DNA of 64,000 nucleotides, from positions 1-64,000 of the forward strand of contig NZ_SOZA01000023.1 of the NCBI RefSeq assembly GCF_004519305.1. The letters are read 5' to 3'. Shown here one piece after another: positions 18,079-27,197 of this stretch. The notes below the pieces were generated by a model. The model was not told the DNA's origin and made no database searches. It was given only the letters and a program-made list of their open reading frames with translations. Numbering within the stretch: position 1 is the stretch's first letter; each line of letters opens with the position of its first letter. The position numbers were made by a program, and so were the translations under genes. Origin of the DNA: Pseudomonas sp. RIT623. Its GTDB lineage: Bacteria > Pseudomonadota > Gammaproteobacteria > Pseudomonadales > Pseudomonadaceae.

Positions 18079-19728
18079 TCATACCGCGATCCTGCGGGCC
18101 CAGGCCGGTCGCGCCGCGGGCAGGTGCGGCACCGCCTCCAGCAGCGCGCGGGTATAGGCATGCCGCGGCTGGCTCAGTACCTGGCGCGCCGCGCCCTGCT
18201 CCACCACCCGTCCGCCCTGCATCACCAGCACCTGGTCACTGACCTGCTCGACCACGCCAAGGTCATGGGAGATGAACAGGCAGGCCAGGTTCAGTTCGGC
18301 CTTGAGTTCGGCGAGCAACGCCAGGATCCGCGCCTGCACCGACACATCCAGCGCCGACACTGGCTCGTCCAGCACCAGTACCTTGGGCTTCATGGCCAAG
18401 GCGCGGGCAATGGCAATGCGTTGCCGCTGGCCACCGGACAACTCCAGCGGCCGGCGGTCGAGCAAGGCCACCGGCAACTGCACCCGTTCCAGCAGCGCGG
18501 CCGCCTCGGTCCGCCGCAACCCGCGAGGCACGCCGACCTGGGCCAGGGCCTCGGCCAGCACCCTGAGCACGGTGTAACGCGGGTCGAACGAGGCCAGTGG
18601 ATCCTGGAACACTACCTGGATACCTTGCCGAGCCTGCCGGCGCTGCGCCGCCGAGAGCGCCAGCCAGTCTTGCCCGGCCAAGCGCACCTGGCCTTGCTCT
18701 GGACGCTCAAGGCCGAGCAGGATGCGGCCCAGGGTGCTCTTGCCGGACCCGGATTCGCCCACCACGCCCAGGGTCTGCCCGGCCCGCAGCTGCAGCGACA
18801 CATCCTGCAGCACAGGTCGCGGTTGGCCATCGGGCCCGACAAACGCCTTGTTCAGGCCTTGCGCTTCCAGCACCACCGGTCGTTCCTCCACAGCGTCCTC
18901 CACCAGCGCCAGCACAGGCGCCGCCGGGCGCTGGAAATGCACCACCCGCGCCGCGCTCAGCAGGCGTTGGGTATAGGGGTCCTGCGGGTCCAGCAGGATC
19001 TGTTCGGCACTGCCCTGCTCCACCACTCGGCCATGGCGCATCACCAGCACCCGGTCGGCCAGGCGCGCGACCACCGCCAGGTCATGGCTGACCATCAACA
19101 GGCTGTTGTCGCGCTCGCGCAGTTGCTCCAGCAGGTCGAGAATCTGCGCCTGCACCGTGGCGTCGAGCGCGGTGGTCGGCTCGTCGGCGATCAGCAGGCG
19201 CGGCTGGCAGGCGATCGCCGAGGCGATCAGCGCGCGCTGGCGCAGGCCACCAGACAACTGCCACGGATACTGTTGCGCGCGAACCTCGGGCTCGGGCACC
19301 CCCACCTCGCGCAACAGCGCCAGGACCCGCTGGTGCCGCTGTTCGGCCCCCAGCGGAGTATGCAGCCGCAGGGGCTCCTCGACTTCGGCGCCGACTCGGC
19401 GCAACGGGTCGAGCGAGCCGAGGGCGTCCTGCATGACGAAGCCGATACGCCCACCCCTGAGCCGCTGCCAGGCGGCTTCGGACAGCCCCTGCAAATCCTG
19501 GCCGGCAAACGCCAGGTGACGGGCCCGAACCTGGGCGCCGGCCCCGGTCAGCCCCACCAGGGTCCGGGCGGTCACGCTCTTGCCCGAACCCGACTCACCG
19601 ACCAGGGCCAGGCATTGGCCGGCCTGCACTTGCAGGTCGACGCCATGCACCACCGGCACGCCGTGGAAACTCACCCGCAGGTCCTGGATATCCACCAGCG
19701 GTGCCGGGATGTTCTCGAAGATGCTCAT
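18079..19728 (-). CDS. Dual-domain ABC transporter ATPase (peptide/Opp type)
   Basis: A 549-aa cytoplasmic ATPase that fuses two DppD/DppF-like domains, as in GsiA. Walker A GESGSGKS is found twice (44-51 and about 322-329), and ABC signatures appear as LSGGLRQRALIA and LSGGQRQRIAIA. Each is followed by Walker B (LLIADEPTTALD and VLVLDEPVSALD). It powers the two permeases encoded upstream. Its ATG overlaps the stop of the preceding permease (ATGA), so the two are translationally coupled. The transporter is inferred to import an organosulfur compound. Confidence 0.92.
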   Translation of the reverse strand: MSIFENIPAPLVDIQDLRVSFHGVPVVHGVDLQVQAGQCLALVGESGSGKSVTARTLVGLTGAGAQVRARHLAFAGQDLQGLSEAAWQRLRGGRIGFVMQDALGSLDPLRRVGAEVEEPLRLHTPLGAEQRHQRVLALLREVGVPEPEVRAQQYPWQLSGGLRQRALIASAIACQPRLLIADEPTTALDATVQAQILDLLEQLRERDNSLLMVSHDLAVVARLADRVLVMRHGRVVEQGSAEQILLDPQDPYTQRLLSAARVVHFQRPAAPVLALVEDAVEERPVVLEAQGLNKAFVGPDGQPRPVLQDVSLQLRAGQTLGVVGESGSGKSTLGRILLGLERPEQGQVRLAGQDWLALSAAQRRQARQGIQVVFQDPLASFDPRYTVLRVLAEALAQVGVPRGLRRTEAAALLERVQLPVALLDRRPLELSGGQRQRIAIARALAMKPKVLVLDEPVSALDVSVQARILALLAELKAELNLACLFISHDLGVVEQVSDQVLVMQGGRVVEQGAARQVLSQPRHAYTRALLEAVPHLPAARPAWARRIAV

Positions 19729-20579
19729 AGGCTTCTGCCCTCGCTACGGCGCAGCCAGTCACGGCCAATGACGCTGATGGCAATGACGGTCAGGGTGATC
19801 GCCAACGCAGGCCAGGCCATCAGCCAGGGCGCGTTGGCCATGAAGTTGCGTGCCACGGCCATCATCGCGCCCCATTCCGGCGCCGGTGGCGGCGCGCCGA
19901 AACCAAGGAAACTGAGCACCGCGGCGGCGGTGATCGCGCCACCCAGGCCCAGGCAAGCGAGGATCAGCACTGGTTGCACGGCATTGGGCAGCACATGCCA
20001 GGCAACCACCGCCAGTGGCCGCCGGCCCAGGGTCACCGCGGCCTCGACGAAGCCGACGTGACGGATGCTCAGGGTCTGGGCGCGGACCAGCCGGGCATAG
20101 CGCGGCACCGAGGCGATGCCCACGGCCAGGATCAGGTTGCTGGTGCCCTGGCCGAACAGGGTGATGATCACCAGCGCCAGCAGCAGGTCGGGGAACGCCA
20201 GCAGCACATCGACGGCGCGCATCAGCAGGTTGTCCAGCCAGGCCGGCGCGAGACCGGCAAGCAACCCCAGCAACGTGCCTGCGCCCAGGCCGACCAGGGT
20301 GGCGGCCAGGCCAATGAACAGCGATGGCCGGGCGCCATGGATCAGGCGGCTGAGGACATCGCGGCCATTTTCATCGGTGCCCAGCCAAAACGCCGGGCTT
20401 GGGGGCTGGTAGGCCAGGCGCGCGTCGGCGGCCAGGGGGTCGACGGGCGATAGCCAGTTGGGGAAAGCCACTGCCAGCAGCAGTAAGCCCAGAGTGGTCC
20501 AGGCCAATAACAGGCCCGGGCGCAATTGCAAACCCTGCCTGCTGAACAAGGTGCTGGGTGTCGATATGATCGCGTTCAT
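19725..20579 (-). CDS. ABC transporter permease (DppC/OppC type)
   Basis: A 284-aa inner-membrane permease with an N-terminal TM helix (LLLAWTTLGLLLLAVAF), the FWLGTDENGRDVLSRLIHGARPSL motif characteristic of DppC-type subunits, and five further helices. The EAA loop reads FVEAAVTLGRRPLAVVAWHVLPN. The ATG at 20579 has AAGGAC upstream; longer open frame before it crosses a REP element. It partners the DppB-like permease at 24444. The two permease genes are separated by three enzyme genes, which is unusual for this family. Confidence 0.9.
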   Translation of the reverse strand: MNAIISTPSTLFSRQGLQLRPGLLLAWTTLGLLLLAVAFPNWLSPVDPLAADARLAYQPPSPAFWLGTDENGRDVLSRLIHGARPSLFIGLAATLVGLGAGTLLGLLAGLAPAWLDNLLMRAVDVLLAFPDLLLALVIITLFGQGTSNLILAVGIASVPRYARLVRAQTLSIRHVGFVEAAVTLGRRPLAVVAWHVLPNAVQPVLILACLGLGGAITAAAVLSFLGFGAPPPAPEWGAMMAVARNFMANAPWLMAWPALAITLTVIAISVIGRDWLRRSEGRSL

Positions 20580-20606
20580 GACGGTCCTTCTGGGTTGTCT
20601 GTTCCG

Positions 20607-20682
20607 GCCTCTTCGCGGGCAAGCCCGCTCCCACAGGATCACCACCAGCCCGGAGCCGGTGAGATCCCTGTGGCAGCGGGCT
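20607..20682. repeat. Inverted pair of REP-like palindromes
   Basis: GCGGGC-AA-GCCCGC then CTCCCACAGGATC (to 20640) faces the inverted copy GATCCCTGTGGCAGCGGGCT (20663-20682). This gives a BIME-like pair between the aldo-keto reductase and the permease. The inverted copy runs into the reductase stop codon. Confidence 0.75.
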
Positions 20683-21736
20683 ACGGAGCCGGGTTTGGAA
20701 TGCGCTGGTGCACGGCCTGGATCTCGGCCAGCACCTCGTCACTGAGCTGCACATCCAGTGCACTGATGTTTTCCTGCAACTGCGCCAAGCTGGTCTGCCC
20801 GGTAATCGCGCTGGCCACGAACGGCTGGCGAATGACGAAGGCCAGCGCCAGTTGCGCCGGGGTCAGCCCATGCGCGCGGGCAATCTGCACATAGCTGCCA
20901 ATGGCGCTGTCGGCCTCGTCGCTGCCATAGCGGTTGAACGTGCGGTACACCGATGACAACCGGGAACCCTCCGGCCTGGCCCCATCGAGGTACTTGCCGG
21001 TCAACGCGCCGAAGGCCAGTGGCGAATAGGCCAGCAAGCCGACCCCCTCGCGATGGCTGAACTCCGACAGGCCGTTTTCGTACAGGCGGTTGAGCAGGCT
21101 GTACGGGTTCTGGATGCTGGCGATACGCGCCAGGTGCCTCTCTTCGCTGTGCCGCAGAAACTGCGCCACGCCCCAGGGCGTCTCGTTGGACACACCGATA
21201 TGGCGCACCTTGCCGGCCTTGACCTGCTCATCCAGCACCGCAAGGGTTTCTTCAATGGCGGCGGTTTGCGGGTGGTCATCGACATAGGGGTATTCGCGGA
21301 TGCCGAAGAAGTTGCTGCTGCGGTCGGGCCAGTGCAACTGGTAAAGGTCCAGGTAGTCGGTGCGCAGCCGGCGCAGGCTGCCGTCCAGGGCCGCGACGAT
21401 GTTCTTGCGGTCGTGGTGCGACAGGCCATCGCGAATATGTGCCTGGGCCCCGGGCTCGCGGGACGGGCCGGCGATCTTGCTGGCCAGGACCAGCCTGTCA
21501 CGCCGGCCACGACTGGCCAGCCAAGTGCCGATGTAGCGCTCGGTGGTGGTCCAGGTGTCGGCGCGGGTGGGCGTGGGGTACATCTCAGCGGTGTCGATCA
21601 GGTTGATGCCGGCATCGAGGGCGGCATCCAGTTGCTGGTGGGCATCCTGCTCGGTGTTCTGGTGGCCCCAGGTCATGCTGCCCAGGCTGAGCAGGCTGAC
21701 CTGGAGGTTGGTGTGGCCGAGTGGGCGGTAGTGCAT
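20681..21736 (-). CDS. NADP(H)-dependent aldo-keto reductase (Tas-like)
   Basis: A 351-aa cytoplasmic TIM-barrel oxidoreductase. The N-terminus has the LSLGSMTWG strand, then GINLIDTAEMYP with the catalytic Asp and Tyr. A Lys follows in LVLASKIAGP and a His in LYQLHWPDRS, completing the AKR tetrad. The closest remembered family is E. coli Tas. CAGGAGG lies 6-7 bases before the ATG. It lies inside the sulfur operon, where it may reduce an aldehyde or ketone released by the monooxygenases; that link is inference. Confidence 0.88.
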   Translation of the reverse strand: MHYRPLGHTNLQVSLLSLGSMTWGHQNTEQDAHQQLDAALDAGINLIDTAEMYPTPTRADTWTTTERYIGTWLASRGRRDRLVLASKIAGPSREPGAQAHIRDGLSHHDRKNIVAALDGSLRRLRTDYLDLYQLHWPDRSSNFFGIREYPYVDDHPQTAAIEETLAVLDEQVKAGKVRHIGVSNETPWGVAQFLRHSEERHLARIASIQNPYSLLNRLYENGLSEFSHREGVGLLAYSPLAFGALTGKYLDGARPEGSRLSSVYRTFNRYGSDEADSAIGSYVQIARAHGLTPAQLALAFVIRQPFVASAITGQTSLAQLQENISALDVQLSDEVLAEIQAVHQRIPNPAP

Positions 21737-21774
21737 GAAGGCCTCCTGATGAATGGGGTTTGGGCTTGAGGCCC

Positions 21775-21819
21775 TGGGGCTGCTGCGCAGCCCTTTCGCG
21801 GCACCAGGCCGCTCCTACA
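21775..21819. repeat. REP element overlapping the end of the LLM gene
   Basis: GGGGCTGCTGCGCAGCCCTT followed by CGCGGCACCAGGCCGCTCCTACAA. This is a second copy of the element at 17963. Its CTA (21815-21817) is the TAG stop of the LLM monooxygenase on the minus strand. Confidence 0.85.
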
Positions 21820-23164
21820 AGGGCTCGCGCAGCGGCGCCTGCTGGGCAGCGAACTGGTTCTGCGCCTTGGGCAATCCCAGGTGCTCGCGCAGGGTGGTGC
21901 CGGTGTATTCGGTGCGGAACAGCCCGCGCTTCTGCAACAACGGCACCACCTCCTCGACGAACACCCGCGCCCCGGAGGGAAACATGTCGGGCATGATGTT
22001 GAAGCCATCCCCGGCGCCAGCCAGGAACCACTCGGCCAAGGTGTCGGCGACCTGCTCCGGAGTGCCCACGGCCAGGCGATGACCGACCAGGATGCGCCGC
22101 GACAACTGGCGAATGCTCAGGTTCTCGCGGCGCGCCAGGTTCAGCTGCGCCTCGAGAAAGCCATGCGAGCCCCGCTCGAACTCCGCCACCGCGCCAATAC
22201 GCGCCCAGGGCAACGGCGCGTCCGGGTCCAGCTCGCTGGCGTCGATACCGATGCGCCCGGCCACCTGCTGCAGCAAGCCATGCTCGCCATGCCAGGCATT
22301 GAGCGCGTCGAAACGCGCATGGGCCTCGGCCTCGCTGCTGCCGATCACGGTCGACAGGCCCGGCATGATCTTCAGGTGCTGGGGGTCGCGCCCCCAGGCC
22401 TTGGCCCGGGCTTTCATCTCGCGGTAGAACGCCAGGCCATCGGCCAGGGTGGTCTGGGTGGTGAAGATCGCATCGGCGTAGCGCGAGCCCAGCGCCTTGC
22501 CACCTTCGGACGAACCGGCCTGCACCAGCACTGGCCGCCCCTGGGGCGAGCGCGGCAGGTTCAGCGGTCCCTTGACCTGAAAGTGCTTGCCCTGGAAGTC
22601 CAGGGTGTGGACCTTGCGCGGGTCGGCGAAGCGGCCGGCGGCGCGATCGCCGATGATCGCGTCGTCCTCCCAGCTGTCCCACAGCTTGAGGGTCACATCG
22701 ACGAATTCCTCGGCGCGGCCATAGCGATCCACATGCACCGGCGCGCCGCTCAGGCCAAAGTTCTGCGCCGCCGCGTCGCCGGCATTGGTGACCACGTTCC
22801 AGGCCGCGCGCCCGCCGCTGACATGGTCCAGCGAGGCGATGCGCCGCGCCAGGTTGAAGGGTTCGTTGTAGGTGCTCGAGCAGGTGGCGATCACGCCGAT
22901 GCGCTCGGTGGCCGCGGCCACCGCGGTCAGCAACACGGTCGGTTCCAGGCGCCCGCCCGGCTGGCTGGCGACGTCCGGTGGCAGCGCCGGGCCATCGGCG
23001 AGGAAGATCGCGTCCAGGCAACCACGTTCGGAAAACCGGGCGATATCGCGGTAATAGCCGACATCGATATAGGCATCCAAGGCTGCCTCGCCCTGGCGCC
23101 AGGCACCGGAGTGGGCACCGAAGCCAAGGATGTTCATGCCCAGGCTCATCTGTTGGTCAGACAT
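21815..23164 (-). CDS. LLM-class FMN-dependent monooxygenase (NtaA/SnaA/DszA family)
   Basis: A 449-aa luciferase-like TIM-barrel enzyme that uses FMNH2 and O2 to break C-S, C-N or similar bonds. Family marks are MNILGFGAHSGAWR at the start, FLADGPALPPDVASQPGGRLEPT, the ATCSSTYNEPFNLARRIASLDHVSGGRAAWNVVTN block, and PVLVQAGSSEGG. GGAG is 8 bases before the ATG and only 14 bases separate it from the upstream flavoenzyme. It is probably the main desulfonating/desulfurising enzyme of the operon. No intact flavin reductase is encoded beside it. The stop codon lies within a REP element. Confidence 0.9.
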   Translation of the reverse strand: MSDQQMSLGMNILGFGAHSGAWRQGEAALDAYIDVGYYRDIARFSERGCLDAIFLADGPALPPDVASQPGGRLEPTVLLTAVAAATERIGVIATCSSTYNEPFNLARRIASLDHVSGGRAAWNVVTNAGDAAAQNFGLSGAPVHVDRYGRAEEFVDVTLKLWDSWEDDAIIGDRAAGRFADPRKVHTLDFQGKHFQVKGPLNLPRSPQGRPVLVQAGSSEGGKALGSRYADAIFTTQTTLADGLAFYREMKARAKAWGRDPQHLKIMPGLSTVIGSSEAEAHARFDALNAWHGEHGLLQQVAGRIGIDASELDPDAPLPWARIGAVAEFERGSHGFLEAQLNLARRENLSIRQLSRRILVGHRLAVGTPEQVADTLAEWFLAGAGDGFNIMPDMFPSGARVFVEEVVPLLQKRGLFRTEYTGTTLREHLGLPKAQNQFAAQQAPLREPL

Positions 23165-23178
23165 TCAGGTTCTCCTGT

Positions 23179-24423
23179 TCAGACCGCGCTGGCTTCGTCG
23201 CCCGCGCCCTGCCCTTCGCTGGCCGCGGCATGCCGGGCACGCCAGGCCTGGGCCGGGCTGATGCCGTTGAGGTAATAGTCGCCCAGCGCCTGTTCGCGGT
23301 AGATCGCCGGGTTGTGCGAGGCCAGGGTGCGGGCGTTGCGCCAGTGGCGATCGAGGCGGCGGTTGTTGCTGGTGGCCGAGGCGCCGCCCACTTCGAACAG
23401 CAAAGTGCTGGCTTCGAGCACCTGCGGCAGGACGATCTGCTGCGCCTGGAACGCCTGGATTTCAGCATCGGTATACAACTGTTCGGGCACCGCGCCCTGC
23501 TGCCCGGCCTCGTACACCACTTGCAGGCCCTGGCCCACGGCCGCAACCTGGGCCTCGGCGGCGAAGGCCAGGCTCGACAGGTTGCCGACCACGGCTTGCA
23601 CCAGGGGATCGGCGGCCGGTCGCGACTGGCCCGGCACGCCGAAGGCACGGCTGCGGCCCTGGACAAAGGCCACGGCATCGGCCAGCACGGCCCGGGCAAT
23701 GCCCGCCAGGGTGGCCAGGTGCACGGCCTGGTAGAAGGCGGTGAGGTAAGACTCGGCACGCAGCTCGCCCTTGGCGAAGCGCCGCAGCACATGCTCGCGC
23801 GGCACGCGGACCTGCTTGAAGCGCGTCGTGCCGCTGCCGGTCAGGCGTTGGCCGAAGCCGTCCCAGTCGTCGAGCACCTCCACCCCGGGCGCCCGGGTCG
23901 ACACCGCCAGGCTGACCAACTCATCGCCGTGGTTGGCCACCGCCGCCACCCAGTCGGCATACAGCGTGCCAGTGCAGTAGAACTTCTCGCCATCGAGCCG
24001 GTAGCCGTCACCGTCATCACTCAGTTGCACGCTATTGCCGGTGCTGTCGGTACGCTCGGCCATCGCCGCGCCCCACAGCTCGCCGGCCACCACCCGGGCG
24101 AACCAGTAGTCCTGGGAGGCGGCGTCGTTGGCGGCCAGACGCCCTTCGACGAAGCCGAAATGGGCGCGGAAGATCTGTGGCAGGTTGGAATCGGCCTGGC
24201 CCAGGCGCACCAGTTGGCGCAGCAGTTGGGGCAGGCTCGCGCCCAGGCCGCCGTGGCTGCGCGGCACGCGGATCGCGCCGAGACCGGCTTGGCGCAGCCA
24301 GGCCACGGGTTCGTGGGCCAGGCTGCGTTGCTGCTCGCGGGCCACCGCGCCCTCGGCGATACGTTGGTAGATCGGCGCGAAGCGGGCATCCAGCTCGACG
24401 TCGGTAATGGCAAGTTGGCTCAT
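23179..24423 (-). CDS. SfnB-family acyl-CoA dehydrogenase-like monooxygenase (copy 1)
   Basis: A 414-aa DszC/SfnB-type flavoenzyme. It shows SHGGLGASLPQLLRQLVRLG, PQIFRAHFGFVEG, the GEKFYCTGTLYADWVAAVAN segment, the TRFKQVRVPREHVL strand, and NNRRLDRHWRNARTLASHNPAIYR at the C-terminus. The ATG at 24423 follows AAAGGAA. Longer open frame upstream belongs to shadow reading of the permease. It sits directly before the LLM enzyme, the usual pairing in Pseudomonas sulfur-starvation clusters, and probably shares its FMNH2 pool. Confidence 0.87.
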   Translation of the reverse strand: MSQLAITDVELDARFAPIYQRIAEGAVAREQQRSLAHEPVAWLRQAGLGAIRVPRSHGGLGASLPQLLRQLVRLGQADSNLPQIFRAHFGFVEGRLAANDAASQDYWFARVVAGELWGAAMAERTDSTGNSVQLSDDGDGYRLDGEKFYCTGTLYADWVAAVANHGDELVSLAVSTRAPGVEVLDDWDGFGQRLTGSGTTRFKQVRVPREHVLRRFAKGELRAESYLTAFYQAVHLATLAGIARAVLADAVAFVQGRSRAFGVPGQSRPAADPLVQAVVGNLSSLAFAAEAQVAAVGQGLQVVYEAGQQGAVPEQLYTDAEIQAFQAQQIVLPQVLEASTLLFEVGGASATSNNRRLDRHWRNARTLASHNPAIYREQALGDYYLNGISPAQAWRARHAAASEGQGAGDEASAV

Positions 24424-24443
24424 GGGGGTTCCTTTGTCTGAAA

Positions 24444-25376
24444 TCAGTGGCGCGCGGTGCGCGGGTCGATGGCCTGGGTCGCCAAGTCCACCAGCAGGTT
24501 GACCAGCACGTAGAGGGTCGCCGCCAGCAGGGTCACGCCAAGCACCAGTGGCACGTCCTTGTTGGTGGTGGCGTCGAGCATCAGCCGGCCAATGCCCTGC
24601 CGGCCGAACAGCAGCTCCAGCACCACCGCGCCGCCGAGCAGGCTGGCGAAGACGAAACCGGCCAAGGTCACCAGCGGCACCAGGGCGTGGCGCAGGGCAT
24701 GGCGCAGGCGCACGGCGGTGTCGCCCATGCCACGGGCGCGGGCCTGGGTGATGAAGGGCTGCTCGAGCACCTGTTCCAGGGACTGGCGCAGCACCTGGGC
24801 CAGCACCGCCGCGATCGGCAGCGCCAGGGCCACGCTGGGTAGCACCAGCGAGCGCCAACCGCGCGAGCCGGACGGCGGCAACAGGTGGAAGTGGAAGGCA
24901 AACGCCAGCAACAGCAGCGTGCCGATGACGAAGTTGGGCGCAGACGACAGCACCAGCTCGATACCCGAGACCAGCGCGCGCAGACGTCGCCCGCGGTTGG
25001 CGGTGAGCAGCGCCGAGCACAGCGCCAGCAAGACCGCGAGCAATGCCGCGCTGCTGGCCAGGGCCAGGGTCGCGCCGACCTGCTCGCCGATGGCCTGGCC
25101 CACCGGTACCCGCAAGCGGTACGACTCGCCCAGATCGCCCTGGGCCAGGCGCGCCACGTAGCGGCCGTATTGCACCCACAGCGGTTGGTCGAGGCCGTAC
25201 TCGGCGCGCACCTGGGCGAGCATTTCTGGGGTGGGCATGGCATCCGGGCCGCCGAGGATGGCCAGCGCGGTGTCGCCACCACTGTGCTGCACGCCGAGGA
25301 AGGTCAGGCTGGCCGCCGCCCACAGCACGATCACGCCGTCGCGCAGGCGGCGTAGAAAAATCATCAGCACGTTCAT
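24444..25376 (-). CDS. ABC transporter permease (DppB/OppB type)
   Basis: A 310-aa inner-membrane protein with six hydrophobic helices. The DppB-family marks are the N-terminal RRLRDGVIVLWAAASLTFLG helix, the periplasmic YGLDQPLWVQYGRYVARLAQGDLGES loop, and the EAA-type loop ITQARARGMGDTAVRLRHALRHAL. The ATG at 25376 overlaps the stop of the binding-protein gene (ATGA). It forms the channel with the DppC-like permease at 19725. Confidence 0.9.
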   Translation of the reverse strand: MNVLMIFLRRLRDGVIVLWAAASLTFLGVQHSGGDTALAILGGPDAMPTPEMLAQVRAEYGLDQPLWVQYGRYVARLAQGDLGESYRLRVPVGQAIGEQVGATLALASSAALLAVLLALCSALLTANRGRRLRALVSGIELVLSSAPNFVIGTLLLLAFAFHFHLLPPSGSRGWRSLVLPSVALALPIAAVLAQVLRQSLEQVLEQPFITQARARGMGDTAVRLRHALRHALVPLVTLAGFVFASLLGGAVVLELLFGRQGIGRLMLDATTNKDVPLVLGVTLLAATLYVLVNLLVDLATQAIDPRTARH

Positions 25377-27082
25377 GGTTGCTCCTTGGCCAGCCACACG
25401 CTGGTGAACAGGGGAACGTTGTGCGAACCGTCGAACAGCACGCCACCCACCGCGTTGCGGTAGGCCACCAGCATCTGGCTTTCCACCGAGGGCACCGCCG
25501 GCACGGTCTCGCCCAGGCGCTGCTGGGCCTGGCGATACAGCGCGCGACGTTGCGCCGGATCGGTGCTGCGACGGGCCTCGCCGAGCAGGCGGTCGAGGCT
25601 GGCGTCGCGGAAATGGCCGACGTTCTGGCCCAGCATCCGTGCCGAGGGAATCGAATCGCTGTGGTAGAGAATGAACAGCCCATCGGCAGTGTTGGTATGC
25701 CAGTAGCCGCCGCCAAAGGCGTCGAACTGGCCTGCATAGCGCAGTTCCATGACCTTGGAGATGGGCAGGAGCTCGATCTGCAGGTCAAAGCCGATCTTGC
25801 GCAAATCAGCCTGGGCGGCGACCGGGACATTGGCCGGGAACGCCGGGTTGTCATAGGTCAGCAAGGTGGCGCGCAAGCGTTGGCCGTCACGGGTACGAAA
25901 GCCCTCACGGTCACGTCCGGTCCAGCCTGCGGCATCAAGCAGGCGGCCGGCGGCCAGCGGATCGTAGGCCAGCGCATCGCGGGCCACCGGGTCGTAGCCC
26001 GGGGTGTTGACGGCGAGGAAGTCGCCCTTGGCCAGGTATTCGCCAAAGCCCGAGATCCACGCCAGCCCGTCGCGGTCGATGGCCTTGGCCACCGCCTGGC
26101 GTACCCGTACATCGTCGAACGGTGGTCGCTCGACGTTGAAGGTGATGCTGCGCGACGGATTGCCCTTGCGGATACGGTTGCGCAGGGTCAGCGCCGGGTT
26201 GGCGCGTATCGCGGCGGCGTTCTGTGCCGGGGCGTCCAGGGCCATGTCGCTGTCGGCGGCCTCCAGCGCGGTATAGCGGATCATCGCTTCGGGCACGTAG
26301 CTCAGCTCGATGCGGTCCAGGTAAGCCTCGCCAGGGTGGTTGATCGCCGCGGGCGCCCAGCGATAACCCTCACGCCGCTCGAAGCGCGCACCCTGGTCGC
26401 GGGTCCAGGCGCCGAGCACGAACGGCCCGGTGCCGATCGGCTGGCTGGCGATGGTCTTTGGCGCCTCGAGGATCTGCCGCGGCGAGATCATCCCCAGCCA
26501 GGCCTGGGCCAGCACATCGAGGAACGGCGCATAAGGCGCGCGCAAGGTCGCTTCGAAAGTGTATTCATCGATCACCCGGCCGCTCAGGTAGGGCGCGATG
26601 TAGGCGGCGGTCAGGGGCGATTTGGTGCGTGGGTCGCGCATGTGCTCGAGGTTGACCCGCACCGCCTCGGCATTGAAGCGCTCGCCGTCGCTGAAGGTGA
26701 CGTCGTCGCGCAGGTGGAAGGTGTAGGTCAGGCCATCGGCGCTGATGTCCCAGCTTTTCGCCAGCCACGGCGTGAGGCTGCCGTCCTCGGCCTGGTATAC
26801 CAGGCAGTCGAACAGGATGCGGCCCAGCCACTGGATATTACCGTTGGACAAGGCATGGATATCGAAGCTGCCGGCATCACTGGCGGCGGAAACGCGCAAG
26901 GTGCCGCCACGCACACCGGGGCGCTGTTCGACGAAGTCGCTGGCGGGATAGCGCAGCACGCCGCTCGCCTCGCTGACCGCCTCGCCCTTCAGGCCGCTGG
27001 CGGTGTCCGCTGGCGTGGCGGGGGAGCAAGTGGCCAGGCAGAACAGACTGGCCAATGTGGCTCGATGAATAAAGTGCCTCAT
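25373..27082 (-). CDS. ABC transporter substrate-binding protein (peptide/Opp, SBP family 5)
   Basis: A 569-aa exported protein, length typical of DppA/OppA-like periplasmic receptors. The N-terminus (MRHFIHRATLASLFCLATCSP) is a signal peptide. The Cys at 19 might be lipidated, but Thr at -1 is not a classic lipobox. The family core begins at GGTLRVSAASDAGSFDIHAL. The segment LAKSWDISADGLTYTFHLRDDVTFSDGERFNAEAV is the SBP_bac_5 signature. It is the first gene of the long operon, 39 bases from a sigma-54 promoter. In context the ligand is likely an organic sulfur compound rather than a peptide. Confidence 0.9.
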   Translation of the reverse strand: MRHFIHRATLASLFCLATCSPATPADTASGLKGEAVSEASGVLRYPASDFVEQRPGVRGGTLRVSAASDAGSFDIHALSNGNIQWLGRILFDCLVYQAEDGSLTPWLAKSWDISADGLTYTFHLRDDVTFSDGERFNAEAVRVNLEHMRDPRTKSPLTAAYIAPYLSGRVIDEYTFEATLRAPYAPFLDVLAQAWLGMISPRQILEAPKTIASQPIGTGPFVLGAWTRDQGARFERREGYRWAPAAINHPGEAYLDRIELSYVPEAMIRYTALEAADSDMALDAPAQNAAAIRANPALTLRNRIRKGNPSRSITFNVERPPFDDVRVRQAVAKAIDRDGLAWISGFGEYLAKGDFLAVNTPGYDPVARDALAYDPLAAGRLLDAAGWTGRDREGFRTRDGQRLRATLLTYDNPAFPANVPVAAQADLRKIGFDLQIELLPISKVMELRYAGQFDAFGGGYWHTNTADGLFILYHSDSIPSARMLGQNVGHFRDASLDRLLGEARRSTDPAQRRALYRQAQQRLGETVPAVPSVESQMLVAYRNAVGGVLFDGSHNVPLFTSVWLAKEQP

Positions 27083-27120
27083 GTAATACCCACACTTTCG
27101 CTGATCGACAGCTGGGGTAT

Positions 27121-27136
27121 TGCACTAGTCGTGCCA
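27121..27136 (-). promoter_or_regulatory. Sigma-54 promoter of the ABC transporter/monooxygenase operon
   Basis: Read on the minus strand: TGGCAC-GACTA-GTGCA, with GG and GC 10 bases apart. It agrees perfectly at -24 and has one change at -12. It ends 38 bases before the start at 27082. Confidence 0.75.
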
Positions 27137-27197
27137 GGGTTAAAAAGCCTTATTTATTGATCAGGCGATGCGCACACCATCTTTAAACACGACAAAC

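Noticed and set aside
18022..20061. Long plus-strand open frame (679 codons) opposite the ABC ATPase and permease
   Set aside because: Composition is Gln/His/Arg-rich; the opposite strand has two Walker A motifs and ABC signatures.
17963..21819. Repeated palindromes considered as a CRISPR array
   Set aside because: Copies are far apart, not regularly spaced, and match the REP hairpin plus CTCCTACA layout; no cas genes are present.
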